From Enterobacter sp. R4-368 (GTDB taxonomy: Bacteria > Pseudomonadota > Gammaproteobacteria > Enterobacterales > Enterobacteriaceae), in assembly GCF_000410515.1 (NCBI RefSeq), contig NC_021500.1:434001-498000 (forward strand): DNA of 64,000 bases. The letters run 5' to 3'. The notes under the pieces were generated by a model, which saw only the letters and a program-made list of their open reading frames with translations, had not been told where the DNA came from and did no database searches. Each line of letters opens with the position of its first letter. Within the stretch, counting starts at the first letter, position 1. The position numbers and the translations under genes are program-made. This document shows positions 33,135 through 42,159 of the stretch, piece by piece.

Positions 33135-33933
33135 CGCATCAACACCGGTTTTTAGCCTTTATTACATCGCCATTGACACCGAAGCCGGGGTCACCAATGA
33201 ACAGTTTGAGCAGTTTGTTCGTGAGAAAGGGTGCCAGATCCCCTGTTATCCCGGCTGGCGCTGGACGTTGCTGCGCGGCCTGCGGGGAGAGCGCGCCGGG
33301 CAATTTCTGATGCTGTATGAAATCGAAAACGCCGACCTGCGCGATCGTTACCAGCGCGCAGACGGCAATCTCACCGAACTGGCCCGTCAGTTCTGGCGCG
33401 ATCGTCCGCACGCTCAGCAATTGCTGCGGGAGTGGCAACAACTAGGGACATTCAGCGCGCTACCGACGATCTACACCGATTATCGTCTGCTGGCAGAAAA
33501 CAAAAAAAGCACCGTGATGGATGGCCCCCGTTATCGCGAGCGGCCGGGAGAGGAACCGGAAGCCAGGGTGATTGGCATCCATAACCTGGCGCTGCGCCCG
33601 GATGTCGAAGCCGCGACCTTCGAGACCTTTATCGCCGAAAATTACCAGCGTATTGAAGATTACCCGGACTGGAAATTCCGCTTGCTGAAAGGCGAGCGCG
33701 GCAACCGGCTGGATCAATATGTGGTGATGATGGAGATCGCAAGCCTTGCGGCGCTGGATGTTTTCTATCCTGAACCGGATATCGCCACCGATCAGGCAGC
33801 CATTTTCGCCAGCGCACACCGGGACACCAAACAGATGTACGAGGAGTGGAAACAGCTCGCGTCCTTCTCGGGATCGCCGCAAATCTACACCGATTATCTG
33901 GCCGTGGCCGAAAGCCAGGGACAAGGAGTGTAG
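33121..33933 (+). CDS. Internally duplicated alpha+beta barrel protein (copy A)
   Basis: The 270-residue cytosolic protein consists of two related halves. Each has a YP-W-W/F-x-LL-G-x-x-G-R element (YPGWRWTLLRGLRGER near residue 40; YPDWKFRLLKGERGNR near residue 180) followed by a methionine/leucine-rich strand, and ends in a W-x-x-L-x-x-F-S-x-x-P-x-I-Y-T-D-Y motif. This looks like a tandem ferredoxin-like dimeric alpha/beta barrel of the EthD/antibiotic-monooxygenase kind, but no family is firmly recognised. ATG 33121 follows AGGAGG and overlaps the radical SAM gene by 14 bases. A clear paralogue is encoded at 35146, after the MFS gene. Function unknown. Confidence 0.7.
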   Translation: MKRTDASTPVFSLYYIAIDTEAGVTNEQFEQFVREKGCQIPCYPGWRWTLLRGLRGERAGQFLMLYEIENADLRDRYQRADGNLTELARQFWRDRPHAQQLLREWQQLGTFSALPTIYTDYRLLAENKKSTVMDGPRYRERPGEEPEARVIGIHNLALRPDVEAATFETFIAENYQRIEDYPDWKFRLLKGERGNRLDQYVVMMEIASLAALDVFYPEPDIATDQAAIFASAHRDTKQMYEEWKQLASFSGSPQIYTDYLAVAESQGQGV

Positions 33934-33936
33934 CCA

Positions 33937-35088
33937 ATGACAACGCCTCACCCGGCCACAAATACCGGCGCACAGCATGCGACGCGGGGGATATTTTTTA
34001 TCGCCGGTCTGGCGGTCTCCGCGTGGGCACCGCTGATCCCGCTGGTGAAAGCCACGCTGCACGTTGATGACGGCGCGCTGGGTTTGCTGCTGTTTTGCAT
34101 TGCCGCAGGGTCGATGCTGGCAATGCCGTTCAGCGGCAGCTTAATCAGCCGGTTTGGCTGTCGGGCCGTGATCCTCTGCTGCGCCCTGGTGTTGTGTCTC
34201 GATCTGCCCGTAATGTTGTTTATCGATTCCCCCGTCGTGATGGGCGGGGTTCTGCTCTTTTTCGGCGCGGCAAATGGCCTGCTCGATGTGTCGATGAATA
34301 GCCAGGCGGTGGTGGTTGAGCGTGAATCCAGCCAGGCAAGAATGGCCGGTTTCCATAGCTTTTATAGCCTGGGTTGCATCGCGGGTGCCGGAAGCGTCAG
34401 CCTGTTGTTGTGGACAGGTGTGGCGCCGCGACACGCCATTTTACTGATTGCGCTGCTGATTCTGGCGATCGCGCTGGCTTCATCCGGCCATTTATTAGCC
34501 AGACGCCCGCAACAAACCGACGCGAAAGGAAGCCTGCTGCGAACGCTGGCGCATCCGCATGTGCTTTTCATCGCCATCGTCTGTTTTTTTATCTTTCTGA
34601 TCGAAGGCGCGATGCTGGACTGGTCCGCCGTTTTCCTGCACAGCGAACGGCAGATGCCCGCGCAGCAGGCGGGCCTGGGATTTACGCTCTACTCCATTGC
34701 CGTAGCGCTGGGGCGGGTATATGGCGATCGCTTAATCAACACGTATGGCAACGTGCGCGTGCTGCTCTTCGGCGGAGTATGTGCCGCGGCGGGGTTGCTG
34801 GTGATGGTTTCACTGCATAGCGCCATGCTCTCTCTTGCCGGGTTCGTGCTGGTTGGCGCGGGGCTGGCGAACATTGTGCCGGTGCTTTTCTCCGGCGCGG
34901 GGAATCAGCCCAGTGTGCCGTCGCACTTCGTGCTGCCCGCCGTCACGTTATTCGGCTATGCGGGATTGCTGAGCGGCCCGGCGCTGATTGGCGCCATGGC
35001 TCAACACTTCAGCCTGAGCGCGGTGTTCAGCGCCGGCATTGTGCTTCTGCTGCTGGTTAGCCTGCTGGCGCGCAACATTATCCATTAA
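33937..35088 (+). CDS. MFS transporter (YbjJ-like)
   Basis: The 383-residue protein has twelve hydrophobic segments and MFS features: GIFFIAGLAVSAWAPLIPLVK at segment 1, FSGSLISRFGCRAVILCCAL at loop 2-3, FFGAANGLLDVSMNSQAVVVER typical of the YbjJ/FucP-like subgroup, and FHSFYSLGCIAGAGSVSLLL. It lies three bases after copy A of the duplicated barrel gene and 57 bases before copy B, so it belongs to the operon and most likely exports the product or imports a precursor. Direction and substrate are inference. Confidence 0.82.
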   Translation: MTTPHPATNTGAQHATRGIFFIAGLAVSAWAPLIPLVKATLHVDDGALGLLLFCIAAGSMLAMPFSGSLISRFGCRAVILCCALVLCLDLPVMLFIDSPVVMGGVLLFFGAANGLLDVSMNSQAVVVERESSQARMAGFHSFYSLGCIAGAGSVSLLLWTGVAPRHAILLIALLILAIALASSGHLLARRPQQTDAKGSLLRTLAHPHVLFIAIVCFFIFLIEGAMLDWSAVFLHSERQMPAQQAGLGFTLYSIAVALGRVYGDRLINTYGNVRVLLFGGVCAAAGLLVMVSLHSAMLSLAGFVLVGAGLANIVPVLFSGAGNQPSVPSHFVLPAVTLFGYAGLLSGPALIGAMAQHFSLSAVFSAGIVLLLLVSLLARNIIH

Positions 35089-35145
35089 CCACGGGCACGC
35101 CCGTGTTGTGAAAATTGAAAAATCGAAAAAAAGAAAGGAGTCTTT

Positions 35146-35943
35146 ATGAATTACCCATCTCATGCAGTTTTTAGCGTGCATTACATTGGCCTCAACCTGA
35201 AAAAAGGGGTAACGGCGGGCGATTTTGAGCAATTCGCCCGCGAGCGCGGTGTGCAGATCCCGGCGTATCCGGGCTGGCGCTGGACGTTGCTTAAAGGTTT
35301 GCGCGGTGAGCGAGAAAACGAGTATCTGATGCTGTACGAAGCGCCGGATGCGCAGCAGTACGCCCGCTATGTGACAGCCAGTGGCGAGCAGACCGCCGAA
35401 GCTCAGCAATTCTGGCAGCAACACCCGCAGGCGCTGGCGCTGATTGCTGAGTGGAAAACCTTCGCGACGTTTGCCGAGCTGCCGACCATTTTCACCACTT
35501 ATTCCCTGGTGGCGGAAAATACGCATAGCTCGTTGCCGGATGGGCCGAATTACCAGGCCAAAGCCGGGCAAGAAACGGTGGCGCGCGTCGTCGGTTTCCA
35601 CAACCTCGCCCTGCGCGCGGGCGTGCTGCCGCAGACGTTCGAAAAATTCATTACTGATAATATCCACCGCGTCGAAGATTACCCCGGCTGGAAATTCCAC
35701 ATGCTGAAAGGTCAGGGCGGTAATCGTCTCGATCAGTACGCGGTGATGCTGGAAATCGAGAGTCTGGCGTCGCTGAACGCCTTTCATCCGGGGCTGGATG
35801 TCTCCACGGAAAAATCACTGGCCTTTGTCGCCGCACATCAGGATACGGAACGGATGTATGACGAGTGGCGCACGCTCGCATCGTTTTCCGGTGCGCCACA
35901 GCTCTATACGGACTATCTGGCGATAGCCGGAAACGCCGGTTAA
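35146..35943 (+). CDS. Internally duplicated alpha+beta barrel protein (copy B)
   Basis: This 265-residue paralogue of the protein at 33121 has the same two-half architecture: YPGWRWTLLKGLRGER in the first half, YPGWKFHMLKGQGGNRLDQY in the second, and W-x-x-F-A-x-x-x-E-L-P-T-I-F and SFSGAPQLYTDYLAIA closing them. More than half of the residues agree with copy A. AAAGGAG precedes ATG 35146. It is the last gene of the operon. Two paralogues flanking an exporter suggest either subunits of a hetero-oligomeric enzyme or binding proteins for one hydrophobic or aromatic product. Family and reaction are unknown. Confidence 0.7.
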   Translation: MNYPSHAVFSVHYIGLNLKKGVTAGDFEQFARERGVQIPAYPGWRWTLLKGLRGERENEYLMLYEAPDAQQYARYVTASGEQTAEAQQFWQQHPQALALIAEWKTFATFAELPTIFTTYSLVAENTHSSLPDGPNYQAKAGQETVARVVGFHNLALRAGVLPQTFEKFITDNIHRVEDYPGWKFHMLKGQGGNRLDQYAVMLEIESLASLNAFHPGLDVSTEKSLAFVAAHQDTERMYDEWRTLASFSGAPQLYTDYLAIAGNAG

Positions 35944-35949
35944 CCTCAC

Positions 35950-37032
35950 TTACTCCTGTCGGGCGGTGGCGGCCATCAGATGGCTGAGATCACCGCCCAG
36001 ACGGGTGTTTTGCAGCGGGCGCAGGGGCGCTATACGCTGGCGCAGCGGATCATCACACCTATAAAGCTGGCACCAGCCTTCAAGCCAGGCCAGATTGGTC
36101 GGGTGCTGTAAAAACGACACATCCTGCGCCGCGCCTGTCTTTTGCGCAAACGGCTGCGCATCGGTTATCCCGCCAATCACCACTTCCCCCAGACGCCGCA
36201 GCGCGTCGTGATTTTCCGCTTCTGGATCGACACCGTTTGCACGGGCAAACAGCGCAATCATCACCAGCGGCTGGATAGCGTAATTGTGGTAAGAGAACGC
36301 CCGCTGACGACGGCGCAGTTCGTTGGGTAAAAAACCTTGCGGATCAATTTGCTGCATCGCCGTACGGTAAATATCCAGCGCGTCGGTAAAGAGATCGCGC
36401 CGCTGCGTGACGACCGCGGTTGCCATAATGGCCCAGGCCGCCCAGTAGCTGTGGTTATTGACTTTATTCAGCGGTAAATCATGCCATTCGTTAACGGTTA
36501 AATCGCCAAGTGTGCTGAGCCAGCGCTCAATATTTGCCTGCTGAGCCGGATAAGCGCGCAGCGGATGCTGAGGCGAATATTGCAACTGCAGCCAGGCAGA
36601 AGAGAAGGTGGCCAGCGCCCATTTACGCATTGATCTGCCGGTATGGTTCTTCGCATCGCCAGTTAACGCACCCGCGCTGGCCCATTCCGCCAGGGCGTTG
36701 ACCACACAGGCGACATTCAACGGGTTCCCGTTTTGCGCCCAGGCGGTGACCTGGCGGCTGACAAAGCGCTCCATATCGGTAATCGGTCTGGTTTGCTGGC
36801 GGAAAGCGGCGTCGGCTTCAGGGTTGAGCGTGGCGCGCGCGCTGTCGGAGCCTGCATATTTACTTTGAAAATCCAGCACGCCAGTAAAAGGCGCGGGAGC
36901 TGTGGGGCAGTTAACCGCTTTTGCTGGGTGGTGTTCCGGCGGTTGCATAAACCCGGCGGGAGGAGAAAGACGATCGGCGCCATGGGCGGCTGCCGAAAAG
37001 ATGAAGATCAGCACTGCTCTTAGAAACACCAT
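35950..37032 (-). CDS. algL: Alginate lyase, polysaccharide lyase family 5
   Basis: The 360-residue protein has a signal peptide (MVFLRAVLIFIFSAAAHG) and the PL5 fold. It cleaves alginate (mannuronate-rich) by beta-elimination in the periplasm. The catalytic regions agree with Pseudomonas and Azotobacter AlgL: PFTGVLDFQSKYAGSDSAR, NHTGRSMRKWAL, LNKVNNHSYWAAWA with the active-site Asn-His, and NELRRRQRAFSYHNYA with the active-site Arg and Tyr. No alginate synthesis genes (algD, alg8, alg44) are in the window, so it may act on environmental or host alginate or a similar uronan. It converges on the glycosyltransferase operon with only six bases between stops and no terminator. Confidence 0.9.
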   Translation of the reverse strand: MVFLRAVLIFIFSAAAHGADRLSPPAGFMQPPEHHPAKAVNCPTAPAPFTGVLDFQSKYAGSDSARATLNPEADAAFRQQTRPITDMERFVSRQVTAWAQNGNPLNVACVVNALAEWASAGALTGDAKNHTGRSMRKWALATFSSAWLQLQYSPQHPLRAYPAQQANIERWLSTLGDLTVNEWHDLPLNKVNNHSYWAAWAIMATAVVTQRRDLFTDALDIYRTAMQQIDPQGFLPNELRRRQRAFSYHNYAIQPLVMIALFARANGVDPEAENHDALRRLGEVVIGGITDAQPFAQKTGAAQDVSFLQHPTNLAWLEGWCQLYRCDDPLRQRIAPLRPLQNTRLGGDLSHLMAATARQE

Positions 37033-37088
37033 GCTATGTCCTGTTTTCCACGACCGGGAGCAGCACTATAGCATGGTGTGCTGGACTA

Positions 37089-38627
37089 TCAGCTACCGCC
37101 GAAAACATGCACCGCGCGATGCAGGCGGGCGGCGCGTTCAGAGAGATCTTCCGCCGCGCTGGTGACATGCTCCACCATGCCGGTGTTGTTGTGCGTCATG
37201 GCGCCAATACGCGAAACGGACTGGTTAATCAGCTCCAGCGCCTGGGTCTGTTCGTGGGTGGCGATGCCGATCTCTTTAATCATCGCCGACATATTGATCA
37301 CGCTTTCGATCATCGCTGTCAGGTGGGTTTCGGTGTTTTCGACCATCTCAACACCGCTTTTCACGTTAGCCACGTTGTGTTCGATAAGCGTCTGGATTTC
37401 ACGCGCGGCAGAGGCGGAGTGTTGCGCCAGATTACGCACTTCCGCTGCAACCACGGCAAAACCGCGGCCGGATTCACCGGCACGCGCCGCTTCCACCGCC
37501 GCATTCAGCGCCAGAATATTGGTCTGGAAAGCGATACTGTCGATGACGCCAATGATGTCGACGATTTTATTATTGTCCGCGGAAACCGACTGCATCATGG
37601 CAATGGTCTTTTTCATCACATCGCCGCTTTCCATCGCGCTGGCGCTGGTCTCATCCGCGCGCGCCATCGCTTCTGTTGCGGTTTCCGCCGTTTGCCTTAC
37701 CGCGCTGGCGATCTCTTCAACTGCCGCCGCAGTCTGGTGCAGATCGCCGGAGGTCTCTTCCGTACGTTGCCGCAGAGAGTCGCCTTCGCTGGAAATGCGC
37801 CCGCTGATCACGCGAATGCCTTTTATTTGCGCGGAAACATCGCCCACCAGCGAATTAAGGTTCAACCCGGACTGGTTTACCAGGCGCATCAGCAAACCGA
37901 TTTCATCCACGCGGTTAAAATGGCGGTAGTCGGCTTTTCGCCCGGAGACCACTTTTTGCATTTGTGACAAAACTATTTTGAGCGGGCGTGATATTTGGCT
38001 CTGCAAAAAAGCGGAAAGTAATCCCAATGCAATAACCGTTACACCGGCTTTTTCAGCAGCATTAAATGGCAGGAATTGCAATACCACTAACAGGGCAGCG
38101 GTAATAATGGCGCCCAGGTTAATCCGTTTTGAAACACTAATCCGCTGGAAAATTGAAAGGAAAGAAAATAACCCACGGCGAACCACTAAACCTTTATAAA
38201 AACGGAAACCGCGAAGTTTGTTTTCATTCACTTGATCATAAAGCGCGGCGCTGGCGTCAATTTCATCGCGTTGTGGAATATTCCGCACCGAGATATAACC
38301 GGTCAACTCACCTTGCTGATAAACCGGCGTCACGTTAGCGCGCACCCAGTAATGATCGCCGTTCTGGCGGCGGTTTTTCACCATCCCGGTCCAGCTATCA
38401 CCTTGCTGGATGGTAAACCACATATCACCAAAAGCGGCGGCGGGCATATCCGGGTGGCGAATAATATTGTGCGCTTCGCCCATCAACTGGTCTTCGGTAA
38501 ATCCGCTGGCGTCAATAAATGCCGTATTGGCATAAGTAATATGGCTGTGCGTATTTGTGGTCGACAACAGCGTCGCCCCATCGTTAAGCAAATACTCTTT
38601 CTGTGTAACAGGAGTGTTACGCTTCAT
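37089..38627 (-). CDS. aer: Aer-type PAS-domain chemoreceptor
   Basis: The 512-residue receptor has an N-terminal PAS domain ([37 protein letters not shown] ... in pieces, with the FAD-type [24 protein letters not shown]), a central membrane hairpin around residues 165-205, a short HAMP-like region and a methyl-accepting coil. The conserved tip is [38 protein letters not shown]. coli Aer mediates energy and oxygen taxis with the same layout and length (506). No C-terminal NWETF pentapeptide is present. A FliA-type -10 lies about 110 bases upstream. Several Aer homologues can exist per genome, so orthology is not certain. Confidence 0.87.
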   Translation of the reverse strand: MKRNTPVTQKEYLLNDGATLLSTTNTHSHITYANTAFIDASGFTEDQLMGEAHNIIRHPDMPAAAFGDMWFTIQQGDSWTGMVKNRRQNGDHYWVRANVTPVYQQGELTGYISVRNIPQRDEIDASAALYDQVNENKLRGFRFYKGLVVRRGLFSFLSIFQRISVSKRINLGAIITAALLVVLQFLPFNAAEKAGVTVIALGLLSAFLQSQISRPLKIVLSQMQKVVSGRKADYRHFNRVDEIGLLMRLVNQSGLNLNSLVGDVSAQIKGIRVISGRISSEGDSLRQRTEETSGDLHQTAAAVEEIASAVRQTAETATEAMARADETSASAMESGDVMKKTIAMMQSVSADNNKIVDIIGVIDSIAFQTNILALNAAVEAARAGESGRGFAVVAAEVRNLAQHSASAAREIQTLIEHNVANVKSGVEMVENTETHLTAMIESVINMSAMIKEIGIATHEQTQALELINQSVSRIGAMTHNNTGMVEHVTSAAEDLSERAARLHRAVHVFGGS

Positions 38628-38737
38628 GAAAAACCCCGTAATGTACCGCGATCAATAAATTGCTGACGCGGTAATAGGCTTTTTTATAATTTACCGGCCA
38701 GTGAGTTTTTGTTATTACCAGTGCATTCTCCACAAAG

Positions 38738-38764
38738 TTATCGGCAACGGAAAGTAGCTGCGTT
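38738..38764 (-). promoter_or_regulatory. FliA (sigma-28) promoter candidate for aer
   Basis: The minus strand carries a perfect sigma-28 -10 element, GCCGATAA (38745-38738), with TAAC sixteen bases upstream (38764-38761) against the consensus TAAA at fifteen. It faces aer, whose ATG is about 110 bases downstream. Class 3 flagellar control of aer is known in E. coli. Confidence 0.55.
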
Positions 38765-39049
38765 AAATATTTTTTTAGTCATACTTACGACTCAATTTAT
38801 AAATATTGTTATGATTTTGCGAAAGAAAAATGACGACAAAAAAACAAACCAGCCATAAGTACATTCTTAAGTCAAATTAATAGCCAGTGATGCAGCAAAG
38901 GCGAATAAATAGACGATCAAAAATAGAAACATTAACATCGCAGGCTAACATTTTTACTTTTAGATAAAGTCCCAGGTATAAGAAAACCACAATACAAGTA
39001 ATTTATTTATGGTTATTAACGATGCAGCAGCAGAATATTGACTGCGACG
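38765..39049. other. AT-rich gap between aer and the ABC importer operon
   Basis: No gene, repeat family or strong hairpin is seen here apart from the aer promoter elements at its left edge and the perfect hairpin at its right. The sequence is dominated by A/T runs. Confidence 0.5.
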
Positions 39050-39077
39050 GCAGTGCGGCGGAAAACCGCCGCACTGC
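39050..39077 (-). terminator. Perfect 12-bp hairpin at the end of the ABC importer operon
   Basis: GCAGTGCGGCGG (39050-39061) pairs perfectly with CCGCCGCACTGC (39066-39077) with AAAA (TTTT on the minus strand) as loop. It begins two bases beyond the ATPase stop. There is no T-tract after it on either strand, so it may be an mRNA 3'-end stabiliser or an imperfect terminator. Confidence 0.6.
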
Positions 39078-39079
39078 AA

Positions 39080-39838
39080 TTAATGGCTGAGGATCTGATC
39101 GAGGAACTGACGGGTACGCGGATGCGCAGGCTGAGTGAAAAACGTTTCCGGCGGCGCGGATTCAACAATGCGGCCGTCGGCCATCAAAATCACGTTATCC
39201 GCCACGGTACGGGCAAAGCCCATTTCATGCGTGACCACAATCATCGTCATGCCGCTGTCCGCCAGATCCAGCATCACATCCAGCACTTCTTTGATCATTT
39301 CCGGGTCCAGCGCCGAGGTTGGCTCGTCAAACAGCATAATCTCCGGTTGCATACAGAGCGCGCGGGCAATCGCCACGCGCTGTTGCTGGCCGCCGGAGAG
39401 CTGCAACGGGAACTTATGCGCCTGGTTGGCGATCTGCACTTTTTCCAGATAGTGCATCGCCAGCTCCGTTGCCTGCGGGCGGCTCATCTTGCGCACCAGC
39501 GTGGGGCCGATAATCAGGTTATCCAGCACGCTTAAATGCGGAAACAGATTAAACTGCTGAAACAGCATGCCGATGCTCAAACGAATGCGGCTGATGTTGC
39601 GCACATTGTCATTCATTTCGATACCGTTCACCAGAATCTGGCCTTTCTGGTGCTCTTCCAGCCGGTTAATACAGCGGATAAGCGTCGATTTACCGGAACC
39701 GGATGGCCCGCAAATCACCACGCGTTCGCCTTTTTTTACGCTGAGCGAAACATCATCCAGCACCTGAAATTTCCCGTACCATTTGCTGACGGAGGTCATT
39801 TGAATGATCGCATCGTGCGGGGGCGTTGTGGTTTGCAT
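39080..39838 (-). CDS. Polar amino acid ABC transporter ATPase (YhdZ/AapP-like)
   Basis: The 252-residue ATPase has Walker A GPSGSGKST, Q-loop LFQQFNLFPHL, signature LSGGQQQRVAIARAL, Walker B IMLFDEPTSALDPEM and H-loop VTHEMGFAR, all in the wording of the GlnQ/AapP/YhdZ group that energises uptake of polar amino acids. It is the last gene of the importer (binding protein 43239, permeases 42129 and 40905, ATPase) and its ATG overlaps the end of the permease gene. It resembles E. coli YhdZ but the locus differs, so it is a paralogue rather than yhdZ itself. Confidence 0.9.
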   Translation of the reverse strand: MQTTTPPHDAIIQMTSVSKWYGKFQVLDDVSLSVKKGERVVICGPSGSGKSTLIRCINRLEEHQKGQILVNGIEMNDNVRNISRIRLSIGMLFQQFNLFPHLSVLDNLIIGPTLVRKMSRPQATELAMHYLEKVQIANQAHKFPLQLSGGQQQRVAIARALCMQPEIMLFDEPTSALDPEMIKEVLDVMLDLADSGMTMIVVTHEMGFARTVADNVILMADGRIVESAPPETFFTQPAHPRTRQFLDQILSH

Positions 39839-40905
39839 CAGGAAACTCCTTCAGGGTTGCGGCGTTCATCGATGCGTCCTTCGATCCACACCGCGTAACG
39901 GGAAAGCGAAAAGCCAAACAGTAAATACAGGCCGGCGATAAACACATAGGTTTCAATGTAATAACGACGCCATACCGGGTCCTGCATCACTGCGGTGGTG
40001 GCGGTCAGAACATCGAACAGGCCGATAATGATCACGAATGATGAGTTCTTCATCGCCGCAATAATATGGTTGGTCACCGCTGGCAGGCAGATGCGCAGCG
40101 CCTGCGGCAGCACAATTTTGGTGGTGGTGTGCCAGTAACCCAGATTCAGCACCGCGGCCGCTTCATACTGACCGCGCGGTACCGCCTGCAAACCACCACG
40201 GATCACTTCAGCCTGATAGCAGGCAAAGAACAGGGCAATACCAATAATCACCCGCAGCAGCTTGTTCACTTCCATCCCGGCCGGTAAAAACAGCGGAAAA
40301 ACGTTCACGGCGACAAATAAGATCGTGATCAACGGTACGCCGCGTAACCCTTCAATAAACACCACCGACAAACCGCGCAAAAACGGTAGCGGAGAGCGGC
40401 GGCCCAGCGCCAGCGCCACCGACACCGGCATGCCAATAATCACCGTCCCGGAAAAAAGCAGCAGCGTCAGCGGCAGGCCGCCCCAGTCCGCAGAAGAGAC
40501 CGGCGGTAGCCCGAACAGACCACCACTCATCAGCACTGACATCACAACCAGCGAGACTATCCACAGCGGCCACAACAGGCGCGAGTGCCAGCACATCGGC
40601 GACAGCGAAAGCCCGACGGTAACAAACCACACCAGCACCGCCAGGGCGGCACGCCACTGCTCATCATACGGATAGAGCCCGAAGAGGATCGGACGATACT
40701 TCTCGCCGATCACCGCCCAACAGGCACCGGCCGCCGCCCGGCACTGCTCGGCCGTCCCGTTAAAACCGACCGCGTCTATCACGCCCCAGCGCAGGATCGT
40801 TGCCCCCACCAGCGCCAGCACGGTTAATAACAGCAGCGTCAATACGCTTTGTGCAACGCTGCTAAATAAATGCTGTCGTAGCCAGAAAACCACAGGATTT
40901 TGCAT
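39838..40905 (-). CDS. Polar amino acid ABC transporter permease (YhdY/AapM-like)
   Basis: The 355-residue permease has a long N-terminal region with several membrane segments before the transport domain, as AapM/YhdY do. The His/Glu/Gln-type signature is RGGLQAVPRGQYEAAAVLNLGYWHTTTKIVLPQALRICLP in pieces, followed by VTNHIIAAMKNSSFVIIIGLFD. It works with the partner permease encoded nine bases upstream. The extra N-terminal segment distinguishes AapQ/AapM-type permeases from the shorter GlnP type. Confidence 0.88.
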   Translation of the reverse strand: MQNPVVFWLRQHLFSSVAQSVLTLLLLTVLALVGATILRWGVIDAVGFNGTAEQCRAAAGACWAVIGEKYRPILFGLYPYDEQWRAALAVLVWFVTVGLSLSPMCWHSRLLWPLWIVSLVVMSVLMSGGLFGLPPVSSADWGGLPLTLLLFSGTVIIGMPVSVALALGRRSPLPFLRGLSVVFIEGLRGVPLITILFVAVNVFPLFLPAGMEVNKLLRVIIGIALFFACYQAEVIRGGLQAVPRGQYEAAAVLNLGYWHTTTKIVLPQALRICLPAVTNHIIAAMKNSSFVIIIGLFDVLTATTAVMQDPVWRRYYIETYVFIAGLYLLFGFSLSRYAVWIEGRIDERRNPEGVS

Positions 40906-40914
40906 AACGGTTCC

Positions 40915-42129
40915 TTAGCGCTCTTTAATGGCGACGTAGCGGTTAAACAGGTTCATCAACAGCGAGGTGGTACCGCTAATGACCAGATACACCACCATCA
41001 TAATGGCTATAGCCTCCAGCGCCTGGCCGGTCTGACTCATCATGGTGTTGCTGATATTCGCCAGTTCCGGGTAGCCAATCACCACGGCTATCGAACTGTT
41101 TTTCGCGAGGCTCACATATTTGCTCGCCAGCGGCGGCACCATCACCCGCATCGCCTGCGGAATGACGACATAGCGCATGACATGCCACGATGAAAACGAC
41201 AGCGCGCGTGCCGCTTCCAGTTGCCCCTTGGGCACGGACTGAATCCCCGCGCGAACAATTTCGGCGATATAGGCAGACGAGTAGAGCGAGATGCCCAGCA
41301 GCAACGCGGTAAATTCCGGACTGATGGTAAACCCGCCGCGAAAGTTAAACCCGCGCAGCTCCGGCGTATTCAGCGCATGGGGCGCACCGGACAACCACCA
41401 CACCATCAGCGGCAGGCCGATAATCAGCGCGAGGCGAATACGTCCAGTGGGCAGCACTTTGCTGCGCCGCTCGCGCCAGTAACGCGCAAGCAGTGAAACC
41501 AGCAGGCTTAACACACAGCCAGCCAGCAGCGCCAGCAATGTCCACTGCCAGCCGCTGTGCGCCGCCGGAACGCTGAACGTTAAGCCCCGGTTGGTAAGAA
41601 AACCGCCCGGCAGTTCTATCGCCTGGCGCGGCGCGGGCAGGTTGCGGATCACCATCGACCAGAAGATCACATGCAGGATCACCGGGACATTACGCAGCAG
41701 CTCCACGTAAGTGACGCACACTTTCATCAATAGCCAGTTTCTGGAAACCCGGCCAATACCAACCAAAAATCCGAGCAGTGTCGCCAGCACAATGCCGCAC
41801 AGCGTCACATAGAGGGTATTGAGGAACCCCACCACCAGCGCGCGGGTGTAGGTGTCATTCGCGGAGTAGGGAATTAACGTTTCCCCGATGGCGAAGTGCG
41901 CAGGCTGGTGCAGAAAACCGAAACCAGTCGAAATGCGTTGCGCATGCAGGTTTTCCACCACGTTGCTGTAGAGCCAGTAGCTAAATCCTGCAAGCAGCGC
42001 CGCCAGCAGCAACTGGTAGCAGGCGCTGCGCACGGACTGACTGCCAAAAAAGGTGAAAAGGCGAAACGCGGTGGCCTCGCGCGTCGCATCCGACGCCAGA
42101 ACACCGGAGTTGTCAGACTGTTTCATCAT
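40915..42129 (-). CDS. Polar amino acid ABC transporter permease (YhdX/AapQ-like)
   Basis: The 404-residue permease has the AapQ layout. An N-terminal membrane segment and periplasmic part (NLHAQRISTGFGFLHQPAHFAIGE) are followed by LLGFLVGIGRVSRNWLLMKVCVTYVELLRNVPVILHVIFW in pieces. A large insertion precedes the signature AGIQSVPKGQLEAARALSFSSWHVMRYVVIPQAMRVMVPP. It pairs with the permease at 39838-40905. A stable stem-loop separates it from the binding-protein gene, so it is probably made in lower amount. The AapJQMP systems of rhizobia and YhdWXYZ of E. coli take up broad sets of polar amino acids. Confidence 0.88.
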   Translation of the reverse strand: MMKQSDNSGVLASDATREATAFRLFTFFGSQSVRSACYQLLLAALLAGFSYWLYSNVVENLHAQRISTGFGFLHQPAHFAIGETLIPYSANDTYTRALVVGFLNTLYVTLCGIVLATLLGFLVGIGRVSRNWLLMKVCVTYVELLRNVPVILHVIFWSMVIRNLPAPRQAIELPGGFLTNRGLTFSVPAAHSGWQWTLLALLAGCVLSLLVSLLARYWRERRSKVLPTGRIRLALIIGLPLMVWWLSGAPHALNTPELRGFNFRGGFTISPEFTALLLGISLYSSAYIAEIVRAGIQSVPKGQLEAARALSFSSWHVMRYVVIPQAMRVMVPPLASKYVSLAKNSSIAVVIGYPELANISNTMMSQTGQALEAIAIMMVVYLVISGTTSLLMNLFNRYVAIKER

Positions 42130-42159
42130 TAAAATTACGACTGTGGCAGGAGTGGAGAA

